Assembly (NCBI GenBank): GCA_902475855.1
Contig: CABSBF010000022.1
Coordinates: 1 to 32,008, forward strand
Direction of reading: 5' to 3'
Length of the DNA stretch: 32,008 bases
DNA from: an uncultured Eubacteriales bacterium
Lineage (GTDB): Bacteria > Bacillota > Clostridia > Oscillospirales > Oscillospiraceae
Under the pieces are notes generated by a model. That model was not told the origin of the DNA and made no database searches. It was given only the letters and a program-made list of their open reading frames with translations. Numbering within the stretch: the stretch's first letter is position 1; the number at the start of each line of letters is the position of its first letter. Below, one piece after another: positions 23,960 through 32,008 of the stretch. A program made the translations under genes and the position numbers.

Positions 23960-26284
23960 TTATTTGCTCAGGCTTTCGCTGAGCCGGTCGTTGACGGAGA
24001 AGGTCAGGGTCTGTCCGCGGTACAGCTCCAGCGCAAGCGTGTCGATGTCCTTGCCGTAATACTTGCCCTCATAAATCTCGTAGGGGCTGCACTTGTGTCT
24101 GAAATGCAGGACATGCCTGCCGGTATTCTCGGCGTGGATGTTCACGAAATTCTCGTTTGCATAGATGCAGTCGTCCTCATAGCCGTAAATATGGCAGCCT
24201 GCATACTCGGCAAGCGAGGTCAGAAGCTCTGCACGCAGGATCTGCGTCGTGCAGTAGATGCTGACAAAATCGCCGGTGTCCTTCATCGCGAGCGCCGGCT
24301 TGCCGTCGATGCAGTAGCGGCCAAGCACCGTGACGCCCTCGCCCTCCTCGATGGTAAAGCAGGGATTCAGGAAGGGCACGTCCAGCACGGAGCCAACCCA
24401 GATGGTACTGCATACCTCGCGGTCGATCCAGCCATAAAAGCGATCCGGCACGGCGTAACGCAGCGCAGGATGCTTCGGATCCGTGATGCGGAATTTGACC
24501 GAATGGGTTTCGTTGATGCAGTTAACCCGCATGCCGGTCAGTTCGGAGATGTTCGCCGTGTCCATAGGCGTTTCCCGGTCGAAATTCACAAAGCCCGGCG
24601 CATAGAGCCAGACGACCGTTGCGTGGTTTTTTGCGGCCTTTTTGCGAATGGCCTCGCGCTCGGCATCCGTCAGGCAGAAGGTGTTGAGCATCAGATAGAG
24701 CTTATAATCAGGCATATTCTCATTTGTGAGATCGTCATGGAAATAATAATCCACAGGCGCGCCGATACGGCCCAGATCCGACGTGCGGTAAAAATCGAGC
24801 ATGGTACGGTTGACGCCCTTGGAGACCAGATGGATGCTCTCCTCGTCATAAATAATAGCAATCTCGTTTGCCTTGGGCTTGCCGTGCTTGGCGGCCTCAA
24901 GTGCGACGCGCTGCTGCACGGCCATCATTTTGTAGATATTCTCGTGCTTGTAGCGGCCGCCGTTTTGATGCTGGTCAAACCACCACGCAAAGGTATTTTC
25001 GCAGAGATTACGGGCAAAATCGCGCTTGAGCGTGTTGAGCGTGTCCTGAATGGTGAAGAAATTGTTGGCATCGCGGTAGAAATCGCAGTCCAGATGCGTG
25101 CGGCTGTCCTCCTCGGACAGGAACAGCATCTTGCGCAGTGTAAAAGAATCCTGCACCTCGCGCTGCGCGACATATCCGCCCGGCCAGCGATTGTTATAAA
25201 CGCCGGGCGCGGCCAAAAAGTCCACCACACCGGAATCGAGAATCTTGCGCGTTCCTGTCGTCGTGCTGGAGCCGTAATAATCCGTGCAGCCGAGAGATCC
25301 GTAGAACGAGCCGACAAGCGTGTCGGGATCGCGCTGCTTCAGAAGACGGGCAAAGTGAATCATGGTATTGGCCGTTCCCTCGTGCCACGCATTGAAGAAA
25401 TCATAAACATGGCGGTAGCCGTTGACGTTCAGGAAGACACCCTTGCGCGTCGGCTCCTGATTATTGTAGTGAACGCCGTAATCGATACGGTCGGCACATT
25501 CAAAGGTCACGAGCGAATGGATGATGAGCTTGTCGATGTCCACATATTCGCGCTCGTGCAGGTCGGGGATGCCGGGATTCTCAAAGGTCGCGTCGTCCTT
25601 TTTCCATGCGGCACGCAGCTTCTCCTCGGTACCATACCGCTCACGCAGGATGCGGCCGTATTCCCTGCGGAAGGCCGGTGAAACATCGGCATACTTGTTC
25701 ATGCCGGCCTCCGTAATTTGGTTTACATAATACCATTCGGATGTGCCGCCCGCGCCGAGAAAATAGCCGATAACACGGTCTGCGATGGGACTGTGCTCCA
25801 CCTGATCGCAGAAGTGCATCAGGGCTTCTCCGCCGTCCTTGCGCCACGCTTCGGAGCATAGAGAATAGCAGCCCGGGACACGATCGTAATGCACCTCGGA
25901 ATTGATGACACAGGGCATCGTTTTGCCATCGGAGTAGCGTAGCAGATCATCCGGATGGCTCTCCATCCAGCTCACGGGCGGGTGCATCCCGATACGCACG
26001 ATGATATATGCATCCGGGACGACCCGCAGCAGGCGTTCAGCCTCGGATTGGAAGGAGGCAAAGCCGCCCCACTCTCTCCAGTCCTGCGATTCTTCCAGCG
26101 ATTTGCCGGGGCGCAGCCAGTCGGTATTGGCAAAAACGAAGAAAATGCGGACGCCTGCCTTGCGCAGACCACGGAGGTATTCCTCGTCCTTGATGCGCGT
26201 GGTCATAGCCATCAGTGAGAAGGTTTCGCCGTTGATCTCAAGCGCCGGCGTTCCGTTGCGCGTGTCGATTTTCGCAGTACTCAT
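23960..26284 (-). CDS. GH42-like putative glycoside hydrolase
   Basis: This protein of about 774 aa has no signal peptide. ATG 26284 is chosen because GGAGGAA precedes it by 6 nt; the longer frame starts inside the upstream gene. The N-terminal TIM-barrel region has YFLGAGGTSEWYYVNQ, FRREYGRILRERYGTEEKLRAAW (typical of GH42 and relatives) and NVNGYRHVYDFFNAWHEG. The middle (about 500-650) looks like the GH42 trimerisation-type Rossmann domain (EIAIIYDEES, YKLYLMLNTFCLTD), followed by a beta-domain. The GH42 acid/base WNEYG-type motif is not plainly present. It is cotranscribed with GH36 and DUF5696 genes. Confidence 0.75.
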   Translation of the reverse strand: MSTAKIDTRNGTPALEINGETFSLMAMTTRIKDEEYLRGLRKAGVRIFFVFANTDWLRPGKSLEESQDWREWGGFASFQSEAERLLRVVPDAYIIVRIGMHPPVSWMESHPDDLLRYSDGKTMPCVINSEVHYDRVPGCYSLCSEAWRKDGGEALMHFCDQVEHSPIADRVIGYFLGAGGTSEWYYVNQITEAGMNKYADVSPAFRREYGRILRERYGTEEKLRAAWKKDDATFENPGIPDLHEREYVDIDKLIIHSLVTFECADRIDYGVHYNNQEPTRKGVFLNVNGYRHVYDFFNAWHEGTANTMIHFARLLKQRDPDTLVGSFYGSLGCTDYYGSSTTTGTRKILDSGVVDFLAAPGVYNNRWPGGYVAQREVQDSFTLRKMLFLSEEDSRTHLDCDFYRDANNFFTIQDTLNTLKRDFARNLCENTFAWWFDQHQNGGRYKHENIYKMMAVQQRVALEAAKHGKPKANEIAIIYDEESIHLVSKGVNRTMLDFYRTSDLGRIGAPVDYYFHDDLTNENMPDYKLYLMLNTFCLTDAEREAIRKKAAKNHATVVWLYAPGFVNFDRETPMDTANISELTGMRVNCINETHSVKFRITDPKHPALRYAVPDRFYGWIDREVCSTIWVGSVLDVPFLNPCFTIEEGEGVTVLGRYCIDGKPALAMKDTGDFVSIYCTTQILRAELLTSLAEYAGCHIYGYEDDCIYANENFVNIHAENTGRHVLHFRHKCSPYEIYEGKYYGKDIDTLALELYRGQTLTFSVNDRLSESLSK

Positions 26285-26300
26285 GCTGTTTCCTCCAGTA

Positions 26301-28436
26301 TTAACGGATGATTTCAAAATCCATTGCTGCAATCTGCCGGCCTTCATATTCGGCCGCCTGACGGTTGAAATTCACGATCACGCGAACGCCGTCTTCAAAG
26401 GTCGTCACGCTGACGCCGTTAACGTACTCGTAATCGGTGATATGCTGATCATAAATCGCCTGATAGTAGTCCCTTGTTCGCTCAAGAAGCTCCGTGATCA
26501 TTTTCTCCTGCGCGGAAAAGCAGGTTCCGAACAGGTTTTTATACTCACTGCGGCGCAAGTTTTCATTTTCCATCGCCGTCACGGCAAAGCAGGGCACGGT
26601 TCCGCTCGCGATACAGCTCAGAAGCTCCTTCTGCGGATCCTCCGTCAGATTCAGCGCTGTGGAAACCAGCAGGACATTTCCGTGATAGACCATCTGTAAA
26701 AAGGGCACAGGCTGCGTCTGCATTGCATAGCCGGAGGAGGTTACAGGGATGTTGTAGTTAAGGTCAGCCCGGCCGATTGCGTATTCGTTCCCGCCCTCGA
26801 CGGCATTTCCGCATCCCTTTTTCTCCAGCAGCGCCTCGATCGCACGAAGGTATGTGCTGCGTGTTGTGCCATCGGAGCCGGCGTAATCCCCATAGAGCTC
26901 GCTGCCCAGATAGCTCATCGCCACGCCGCAGTCCGCCTTGTCCAGCGCCTTGCTCGCGCGGGAGATCAGGCGAGACAGGCTCATCCCATAGAGATCGCTC
27001 GCAGTGTAGGCGTAGGTTACGGGAGAATAGGTATAACGTACCAGGCTCTCGCGGCTGACCATTTTTGCAAAGCGTCCCTGTTTTGCCCAGAGGAAGGACG
27101 AATCCGGCTCATAAAGCAAATCTTCGATGCAATAGCCGGAAGCCTCCGGATAGGTTTCCCGCAGCGCTGCAAAGCCGGACGCTCCGCCGCAGTCGCCGCT
27201 CCACTTGGCCCTGCCGGGATAGCTTCCCTTCAATGCGGCCTTGTCAAAATCGCGCAGCAGAACCGCGACCGAGCCGTCCTGCGCATTCAGGCGGCCGAGC
27301 ATTTCAGAAATGTCCGAAAAGTCCGTTGCCACCACGGTTTTCGTGTAGGGAATTCCCACTACCGCCGCACGCTGCGTGGTCGCTCCGTAGGCGTAAATCG
27401 TCGCACTGAGTGCTTTTTCAGGTGCCTGTGGGAGGTCGCCGGCGGTGGCGCGGCATTTTTCAGCCAGCGCGTTGAGTCCGCCTTGCTCGATAATGTAATA
27501 CGAGACGGAAAAATCTTCCGTTTCAACCAGCTCCGATGCAGCGACATATTCCTTATACTGCCAGTCGCTGCCGGTGATGGTCACAGTGTCGAAAACGCGG
27601 TAGTCAAAGCTCGCATAGGCGTAGGCCCATCTGCACGCGCTGCCCGTCGCGCGGGCGTTGATCCAGCCCGCTGCGGCATTACCGTCCACGCGCGCCAGAA
27701 CGCCGTGATCCCGGTAATCCGCACCGAAAACGGCAAGCATCGCGGATTTCGGATTTCCCTCCTCATAATACAAAGCCTCTGCGGGATTACGCCCGTAGAT
27801 CTGGGCGGTATATGCCGCGGCATCGGGATTGGGATAGGAAAAGTCCACCGTCGCGCCGGAGCCGTCCGGAAGAAGCAGATACCCGCTGTCCTGTGCGTCG
27901 CCGCGCAGAAGATAGGGCGTCACAGAAATGCGGTTGATGCGTTTGGTGCCATATTCGCTGATCTCGTCCGTCAGCACACGAACCTGGAAGCAGTCGTCCT
28001 CCAACCGGTACTCGACCGGAATGATGAACTGCTCGTCCTTGCGGGAAAAATCGTAGTCGATGCGCACCCGAGCATCATCCAGCCAGGTAATGGTGAAGGT
28101 TTTCCTCTTCACACTGGAAAGATAGCTGCCAATGGTGGAATCAACATTCAGATCACTGTAATAGCTCACAACGAGCTGGGAACGCAGATTGTTCAGAGAT
28201 GCCGCCGGTGTGAATTCATCCTCCTGCGGGTCTTCCGGATTCGTGGAAAGCACCGTATTGCCTGCCCTGTCCAGCACGGAAACATAGCAGGTCTCCGGGT
28301 CGACGGAAAGTGTGTACTTCTCGCTGCCCGATGTCTGCGGGCGTTCAGGAAGCGCCGTCTGCGGCACGGCCGCAGGCGCACAGGCGCTCAGAAGCGTACA
28401 GGCAAGCAGCGTCAACACCATAATTCTTTTTCGCAC
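26301..28436 (-). CDS. DUF5696 lipoprotein
   Basis: This is a 711-aa lipoprotein from GTG 28436, placed 8 nt after AGGAGG; an earlier in-frame GTG at 28445 overlaps that site. The signal peptide MRKRIMVLTLLACTLLSAC has lipobox LSAC (Cys19). The long extracellular part starts with beta-rich blocks (YTLSVDPETCYVSVLDRAG, RINRISVTPYLLRGD, LLLPDGSGATVDF, YTAQIYGRNPA) and ends with a region of possible barrel character. This is the DUF5696 pattern as I know it from Paenibacillus and Clostridia sugar clusters, next to YIP1 and ABC permease genes. The function is unknown. Its gene overlaps the YIP1 stop region. Confidence 0.78.
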   Translation of the reverse strand: MRKRIMVLTLLACTLLSACAPAAVPQTALPERPQTSGSEKYTLSVDPETCYVSVLDRAGNTVLSTNPEDPQEDEFTPAASLNNLRSQLVVSYYSDLNVDSTIGSYLSSVKRKTFTITWLDDARVRIDYDFSRKDEQFIIPVEYRLEDDCFQVRVLTDEISEYGTKRINRISVTPYLLRGDAQDSGYLLLPDGSGATVDFSYPNPDAAAYTAQIYGRNPAEALYYEEGNPKSAMLAVFGADYRDHGVLARVDGNAAAGWINARATGSACRWAYAYASFDYRVFDTVTITGSDWQYKEYVAASELVETEDFSVSYYIIEQGGLNALAEKCRATAGDLPQAPEKALSATIYAYGATTQRAAVVGIPYTKTVVATDFSDISEMLGRLNAQDGSVAVLLRDFDKAALKGSYPGRAKWSGDCGGASGFAALRETYPEASGYCIEDLLYEPDSSFLWAKQGRFAKMVSRESLVRYTYSPVTYAYTASDLYGMSLSRLISRASKALDKADCGVAMSYLGSELYGDYAGSDGTTRSTYLRAIEALLEKKGCGNAVEGGNEYAIGRADLNYNIPVTSSGYAMQTQPVPFLQMVYHGNVLLVSTALNLTEDPQKELLSCIASGTVPCFAVTAMENENLRRSEYKNLFGTCFSAQEKMITELLERTRDYYQAIYDQHITDYEYVNGVSVTTFEDGVRVIVNFNRQAAEYEGRQIAAMDFEIIR

Positions 28437-28441
28437 CGCCG

Positions 28442-29140
28442 TCACCTCCTGAGCAATTCCGTGATGATCGTCTTTGCAAACGTGACTATCTGCTGGGAAA
28501 TGGAGAAGCCCAGCAGCACCAGAAACGCAATGATGACGATCATGCCCAACGACAGCAGCACCGAGCCGATCGTTTTGCGCACCGTGAACTGATGCACGAC
28601 CATGGTTCCAAGAAACACAAGAATCAGCGACCAGAACGTCAGCGCGGACGAAATAGCCGAATAGAACATGGACTCCGAAAGCGTCATGAGATTCGTGATC
28701 AGATTCAGCGGCACGGAAAAGAGTACCATGGGCGTGAGCGCATAGCAGGTGGCAAGATAGATTTCCTTAAATGTTCCCTTTCCGTCCTGTAGGGTGCTCA
28801 TTGCCCAGTTTGTAATGCACCACAGCAGCACCAGCACGACCGTGCGCAGTAAGATCGGCCAGACCCTAAAGCTCTGCACCTCATTATTGCTGAAAAGATA
28901 CGCAACTGCAAAATAATTGATGACCTCCTCAACAAAATACAGAGCCAATAGAAGGTTGGCAACGCCGAGAGAGCCGCGCTTTTCATATTTGATATCATTG
29001 AATAGCTCAATGGGATGCGCGAAAAAGCGGAGAGGCACCAGAAGCTTCGTTTTGTCCAGATTGCACCAGCGATAATTCTCCCAGTCGATCTGGCGGAAGC
29101 GGATGTAAACGCCGCGGAAGAATCGGCTGAAATTAGTCAT
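28442..29140 (-). CDS. YIP1-family membrane protein
   Basis: This is a 232-aa integral membrane protein from ATG 29140, which overlaps the NHL stop (ATGA) and has GGGGAGAGAG before it; the longer frame is discarded. About five hydrophobic helices follow a soluble N-terminus containing PLRFFAHPIELFNDIKYEKRGSL (the FxxxxPxxxFxxIKYEKRGS start is typical of bacterial YIP1-domain proteins), then TLQDGKGTFKEIYLATCYALTP, the conserved YIP1 loop. The role of bacterial YIP1 proteins is unknown. Being between the NHL and DUF5696 genes in an ABC importer operon suggests it works with them at the membrane. Confidence 0.85.
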   Translation of the reverse strand: MTNFSRFFRGVYIRFRQIDWENYRWCNLDKTKLLVPLRFFAHPIELFNDIKYEKRGSLGVANLLLALYFVEEVINYFAVAYLFSNNEVQSFRVWPILLRTVVLVLLWCITNWAMSTLQDGKGTFKEIYLATCYALTPMVLFSVPLNLITNLMTLSESMFYSAISSALTFWSLILVFLGTMVVHQFTVRKTIGSVLLSLGMIVIIAFLVLLGFSISQQIVTFAKTIITELLRR

Positions 29141-30627
29141 TTCTCTCTCCCCTTTCCAGATCTCAGAATCGCGACATACAGCTTGCGCAGCCCGATGCAC
29201 ATCGCGGTCACCACCAGAATCACACAGGGAACCAGCCACAGACTGTTCTCGCGCAGGAACTGGCGGCGATAGCGCGTCAGCGCCATGGAATAATAATAGC
29301 GGTCGTCACCCATTTTCAGATAGTGCATTGCATCGTAGAAGTTTCCCTCCAGCAGCAGCGACCGTCCGATGCCCTTGGCCGCAACCGAAAGGCCCGCATT
29401 GCTTTCCAGAACACTTTCCCAATAGGCGCGGCTTTCGGAATACTCTCCCTGTTCATAGGCGCGAAGCGCACGGCGAATATTCTGCATATAGTCCGTCGGC
29501 GCAAAGACCGTGACGGAGTTGCGCATACCGTCTGCCACAAGGTATTCCTCACCGTTTTTGCTCAGCGCGGAAACGGCGGTAAAATAGCCGTCCTGCGTAC
29601 CGCTGCCGCCGAAAATGCCAAGCGTATTCTGCTCGCCGTCAAAAAGCAACACGCGTCCGCGCTGAGAATCCAGTACGGCGATCACATTATCCTCATCTAC
29701 GACCACATCCATGATCTGGCTGCGCCGCAGGCCGCCCTTGACAGACTCAGTTTTCTGGTCGCCGAAGTTGTTACGGTCATACCCCCTCTGCAAAAAGCTC
29801 GTGGAGGAGCCGGGGTACATGAGGATATTTTCGCCGGAGGCGTTCAGACGCTTGACCTGAGAGGTCGACGCAGTGATCGTTGTGGTGTAGATCATATCCT
29901 CGGAATCAATAAAAATTCCCGCATACTCTGTCGGCACGGTCCGAATCAGCGATTCGCGCTGCTCATCGGAGAAGATATTCATCCACATGCTTTTGAGCAG
30001 AACCGCTGCCGTGACCTCAACCTTATTCGCCCCAAAGAACTCGATGAAGCCACCGTCTGCCTCGTAGTGTAGAAGGCCCTGATATACGCCGCTGGCCGCG
30101 ATATACACAGATCCGGCGCTGTTGACGACCACCTTGGAGGGCTTGAAGGCAAAATCCTCCGTCAGAAGGTCGGAATCCGGCTTATAAAATGTCTTGACCA
30201 CCCGATCGTCGGCATCGACCGCAATCACACGACTGTTGCCGGTATCGCAGATATACAGCAGGCCGCCTGCTAAAAACACGGAGGAGGGACTGCTCAGTGC
30301 CGTCACCGCGTCGTTCTCCTTTACTTCACTGATCACGCGCACAAGCTCGTACTGTGGATCAAGCACAACGATGCGATTGTTGCCGGTATCGGAAATATAG
30401 ACATTGCCGTTGACATACAGATCTGCGATTTTGGAGAAATCTCCCAGTCCGAGATCCCGGCCGCGCAGTACACGTGTGCAGAGATACGCGCTGGGCGCGT
30501 TCACATCCTCGCCGTACTCGTTGTAAACATAGGTCTTCGTGCTTCCGTCTGCGGCAAGTGCCGGCGTAAGAAGCACAAGGAGCAGAAACAGGCTCAGAAG
30601 CAAGATGGAAATCGTTCTTTTTTTCAC
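29137..30627 (-). CDS. NHL-repeat and TPR-like membrane protein
   Basis: This is a 496-aa protein from GTG 30627, placed 8 nt after AAGGGG; an ATG at 30633 is the alternative. A signal peptide (MKKRTISILLLSLFLL... with cleavage near ALA) is followed by a beta-propeller of NHL-type repeats: DLYVNGNVYISDTGNNRIVV, SVFLAGGLLYICDTGNSRV, KVVVNSAGSVYIAASG, then VVVDEDNVIAVLDSQRGRV. Residues about 390-455 form TPR-like helices (ALRAYEQGEYSESRAYWESVL), and one C-terminal helix (SLWLVPCVILVVTAM) anchors it with a basic tail. So the propeller and TPR face outside. Such propellers bind proteins or glycans. It overlaps the permease stop at TAATG. Confidence 0.83.
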   Translation of the reverse strand: MKKRTISILLLSLFLLLVLLTPALAADGSTKTYVYNEYGEDVNAPSAYLCTRVLRGRDLGLGDFSKIADLYVNGNVYISDTGNNRIVVLDPQYELVRVISEVKENDAVTALSSPSSVFLAGGLLYICDTGNSRVIAVDADDRVVKTFYKPDSDLLTEDFAFKPSKVVVNSAGSVYIAASGVYQGLLHYEADGGFIEFFGANKVEVTAAVLLKSMWMNIFSDEQRESLIRTVPTEYAGIFIDSEDMIYTTTITASTSQVKRLNASGENILMYPGSSTSFLQRGYDRNNFGDQKTESVKGGLRRSQIMDVVVDEDNVIAVLDSQRGRVLLFDGEQNTLGIFGGSGTQDGYFTAVSALSKNGEEYLVADGMRNSVTVFAPTDYMQNIRRALRAYEQGEYSESRAYWESVLESNAGLSVAAKGIGRSLLLEGNFYDAMHYLKMGDDRYYYSMALTRYRRQFLRENSLWLVPCVILVVTAMCIGLRKLYVAILRSGKGREK

Positions 30628-30632
30628 ATTCA

Positions 30633-31130
30633 TTACCCCTTCAAGCCCGAGTGTGCCATGGTTTCAACGATGGAGTTCTGGCTCAGCAGGAAGATGACAA
30701 CGGACGGGAACATCATCAGGACGCCCACCGCAGCAGCTACGCCGGTTCTGGTAACGCCCGCCGTGCTCAGGGAGGAAAGCATTGCAGGCAGCATTTTCAT
30801 GTCCTCACTGTAGATAAACTGTGCGGCTGTGGTATTCCAGATGGAGATAAACGTGAAGATCACGACGGTCATCCATGCAGGCTTGAGCATGGGCATGATG
30901 AGTTTTCTGTAGATCACGAACTCGCTTGCTCCGTCAATACGCGCCGCCTCGATCATCTCGTTTGGCACATTGTCCAGGAACTGCTGCAGAAGGAACACAC
31001 CAAAGGAGCCGGACATGGCCGGAAGGATCAGCGCCCAATAGTTGTCGATGATATGCGCCTTGACCATCAGGATATACAGCGGCACCGACGTGACCTCCGG
31101 CCGGAACAGGATGGCAAAGACGACGCTTTT
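30633..31130 (-). pseudogene. 5'-truncated carbohydrate ABC transporter permease
   Basis: About 165 codons of a CUT1-type sugar permease (MalG/LacG-like) remain, starting near SVVFAILFRPEVTSVPLYILMVKA. The signature cytoplasmic loop EAARIDGASEFVIYRKLIMPMLKP, which docks on the ATPase, is intact, and the C-terminal transmembrane helices follow. The usual N-terminal 110-130 residues with the first helices are missing. At about 31131 the sequence changes into an unrelated DUF3795-kinase gene in another frame. So the importer is broken here, or the junction is an assembly join. This permease would have been cotranscribed with NHL-YIP1-DUF5696 genes and probably followed a partner permease and a solute-binding protein. 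Confidence 0.85.
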
Positions 31131-31869
31131 GGTAGTAGTCGATGTTCAGTCCAGCCGGGTATAGCAGGCTGCACATGGCCTGCACCTGCGCAAGCCAGTC
31201 GGGTTCCATCCGTCCTGTTTTGAGAAGCTCTGCCACCGTTGCACCGGCGATGTACTCCTTCAAAATGCGCTCCTGCGTGGTATCCACCGCCAGAATCCGG
31301 GGTATGGGAATACCGATCTTGAGCAGCGTTTCATAGTCGCGCAGTTCTGAGCGCAGCTTGTCACCGAAGGTGTAGTATTCGCAAGGCTCGTGGTGAATCT
31401 GTTTCAGGACATACTGCGTCGTTCCGTCCGTCACAAGATAGGAATAGCCGCCTTTTCCTTTCCCAAGGAGCTTGATTACGGTGTATTCGGCATCGTTTAC
31501 TGTCATCGTGAGGGCATTATTCTGCTTCAACTGCTTCAGGTTTTCCAAAACGAACGGACTGTTTCCGGCGATTTGCCCCAGCGTCAGACATCCGTCCATC
31601 TGCGCGCAGGCGGCGCAGGTATCCAGTTCCTTTTCCCGGACGCAATTATGTATGGGGCAGAGCTTGTCGCAGAAGGGCGTTTTTGCGCCCTCTATGCGGC
31701 AGCCGGTGCAGTTAATCATTTCAGGTAGGATCGTTACCCCGTTGAGCTTTGTCCACAATGCAGCAGTTTTCTCACGCAGAGTGTTGTCGTTTGTAATCGT
31801 TGCGATTCTGGCGTCACAGGTTTCGCAGTCCAGTCCGCAACAACCAATCAGTTGGTTTGTGTTTTTCAT
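31131..31869 (-). CDS. DUF3795-kinase fusion protein, 3'-truncated
   Basis: About 246 residues of the native protein remain from ATG 31869 (GGAGGAG just before it; an upstream in-frame ATG at 31881 overlaps that site). Residues about 3-105 are a DUF3795 cysteine-rich region: GCCGLDCETCDARIAT, then INCTGCRIEG, FCDKLCPIHNC and CAACAQMDGC. Then a kinase-like fold begins: VIKLLGKGKGGYSYLVT (glycine-rich loop), YVLKQ (Lys), and ILKEYIAGATVAELL. The homology stops at PAGLNIDYY. The open frame continues to 30934 through the permease gene in a wrong frame. It is 25 bp after the GNAT gene, as an operon mate. Role unknown. Confidence 0.8.
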
Positions 31870-31894
31870 AATCTCCTCCATAAACTGGAAGTTG

Positions 31895-32008
31895 TTACAG
31901 TGCCATCACATAAATCTGGCAAGGGTTCCACTCATCCCATAACGTAGGGAATACTTCAAGCTCCTTAAAGCCCAGAGAAATATAGAACAGATTTGTTTGA
32001 TCATATTC
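31895..32008 (-). CDS. GNAT-family acetyltransferase, C-terminal fragment
   Basis: The last 37 codons of a protein whose 5' part lies outside the window. The frame reads ...YDQTNLFYISLGFKEL, then EVFPTLWDEWNPCQIYVMAL and TAA. LFYISLGFKEL is the typical end of the GNAT fold (the helix and strand after the acetyl-CoA site, xLYxxxGFxExEVF). It is too short to name a substrate. It is cotranscribed with the DUF3795-kinase gene, 25 bp away. Confidence 0.75.
   Translation of the reverse strand, partial: EYDQTNLFYISLGFKELEVFPTLWDEWNPCQIYVMAL

Noticed and set aside
23507..25681. 724-aa plus-strand ORF opposite GH36 and GH42-like genes
   Set aside because: Antisense to well-supported genes, no start signal, no recognisable domain.
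30934..31130. C-terminal extension of the DUF3795-kinase frame through the permease
   Set aside because: The residues after NIDYY are the permease gene read in a wrong frame, not native kinase sequence.

Overview
This window looks like a chromosomal segment from a spore-forming, GC-moderate gut-type Clostridium relative (Oscillospiraceae/Ruminococcaceae-like). This rests on a SpoIVFB-type site-2 protease, Shine-Dalgarno-rich translation starts, tRNAs with encoded CCA, an RHS/YD-repeat fragment of Firmicutes type, and a long one-strand carbohydrate-use cluster built on an ABC importer with intracellular glycosidases. The species is an inference.

Layout. 1-1280 is a small core region: tRNA-Pro(CGG) with a perfect consensus promoter and a terminator on the minus strand, a two-gene sporulation-like pair (small membrane protein plus site-2 protease), and tRNA-Arg(ACG) with its promoter and terminator. 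1281-1899 is a gene-poor patch with strong palindromes, a 45-aa ORF with an excellent ribosome binding site, and a 93-nt cloverleaf-like foldable sequence. 1900-4314 is an AT-richer polymorphic-toxin relic: an RHS C-terminal tip followed by two paralogous membrane-anchored proteins, probable immunity proteins. 4275-4567 is a decayed N-terminal piece of a GH2 beta-galactosidase (lacZ), into which the RHS tip is fused.

4595-31130 is a tightly packed minus-strand cluster of 16 genes with overlaps or gaps of mostly under 30 bp. In transcription order (right to left) it holds a 5'-truncated sugar ABC permease; an NHL-repeat/TPR membrane protein; a YIP1-family membrane protein; a DUF5696 lipoprotein; a GH42-like protein; a GH36 alpha-galactosidase; a DUF4874/DUF4832 lipoprotein; a GH94-like phosphorylase; a DUF4434 protein; a second GH94-like phosphorylase; an SGNH lipoprotein; a cytosolic SGNH esterase; a GH2 beta-mannosidase-like enzyme; a ROK sugar kinase; a frameshifted GmhA-like SIS isomerase; a GH2 beta-galactosidase-like enzyme; and a MATE transporter. 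The lacZ remnant was probably the next gene of this cluster. The glycosidases have no signal peptides, so the likely logic is import of oligosaccharides, cytosolic deacetylation, de-galactosylation, beta-mannoside/beta-galactoside hydrolysis and phosphorolysis, then kinase/isomerase entry. An acetylated galacto(gluco)mannan-like substrate fits but is not proven.

31131-32008 holds a 3'-truncated DUF3795-kinase fusion and the C-terminus of a GNAT acetyltransferase. Both ends of the catabolic block cut genes in half (permease/kinase at about 31131, lacZ/RHS at about 4270), so the block is bounded by two illegitimate junctions. No transposase, integrase, CRISPR array or transcriptional regulator is visible.
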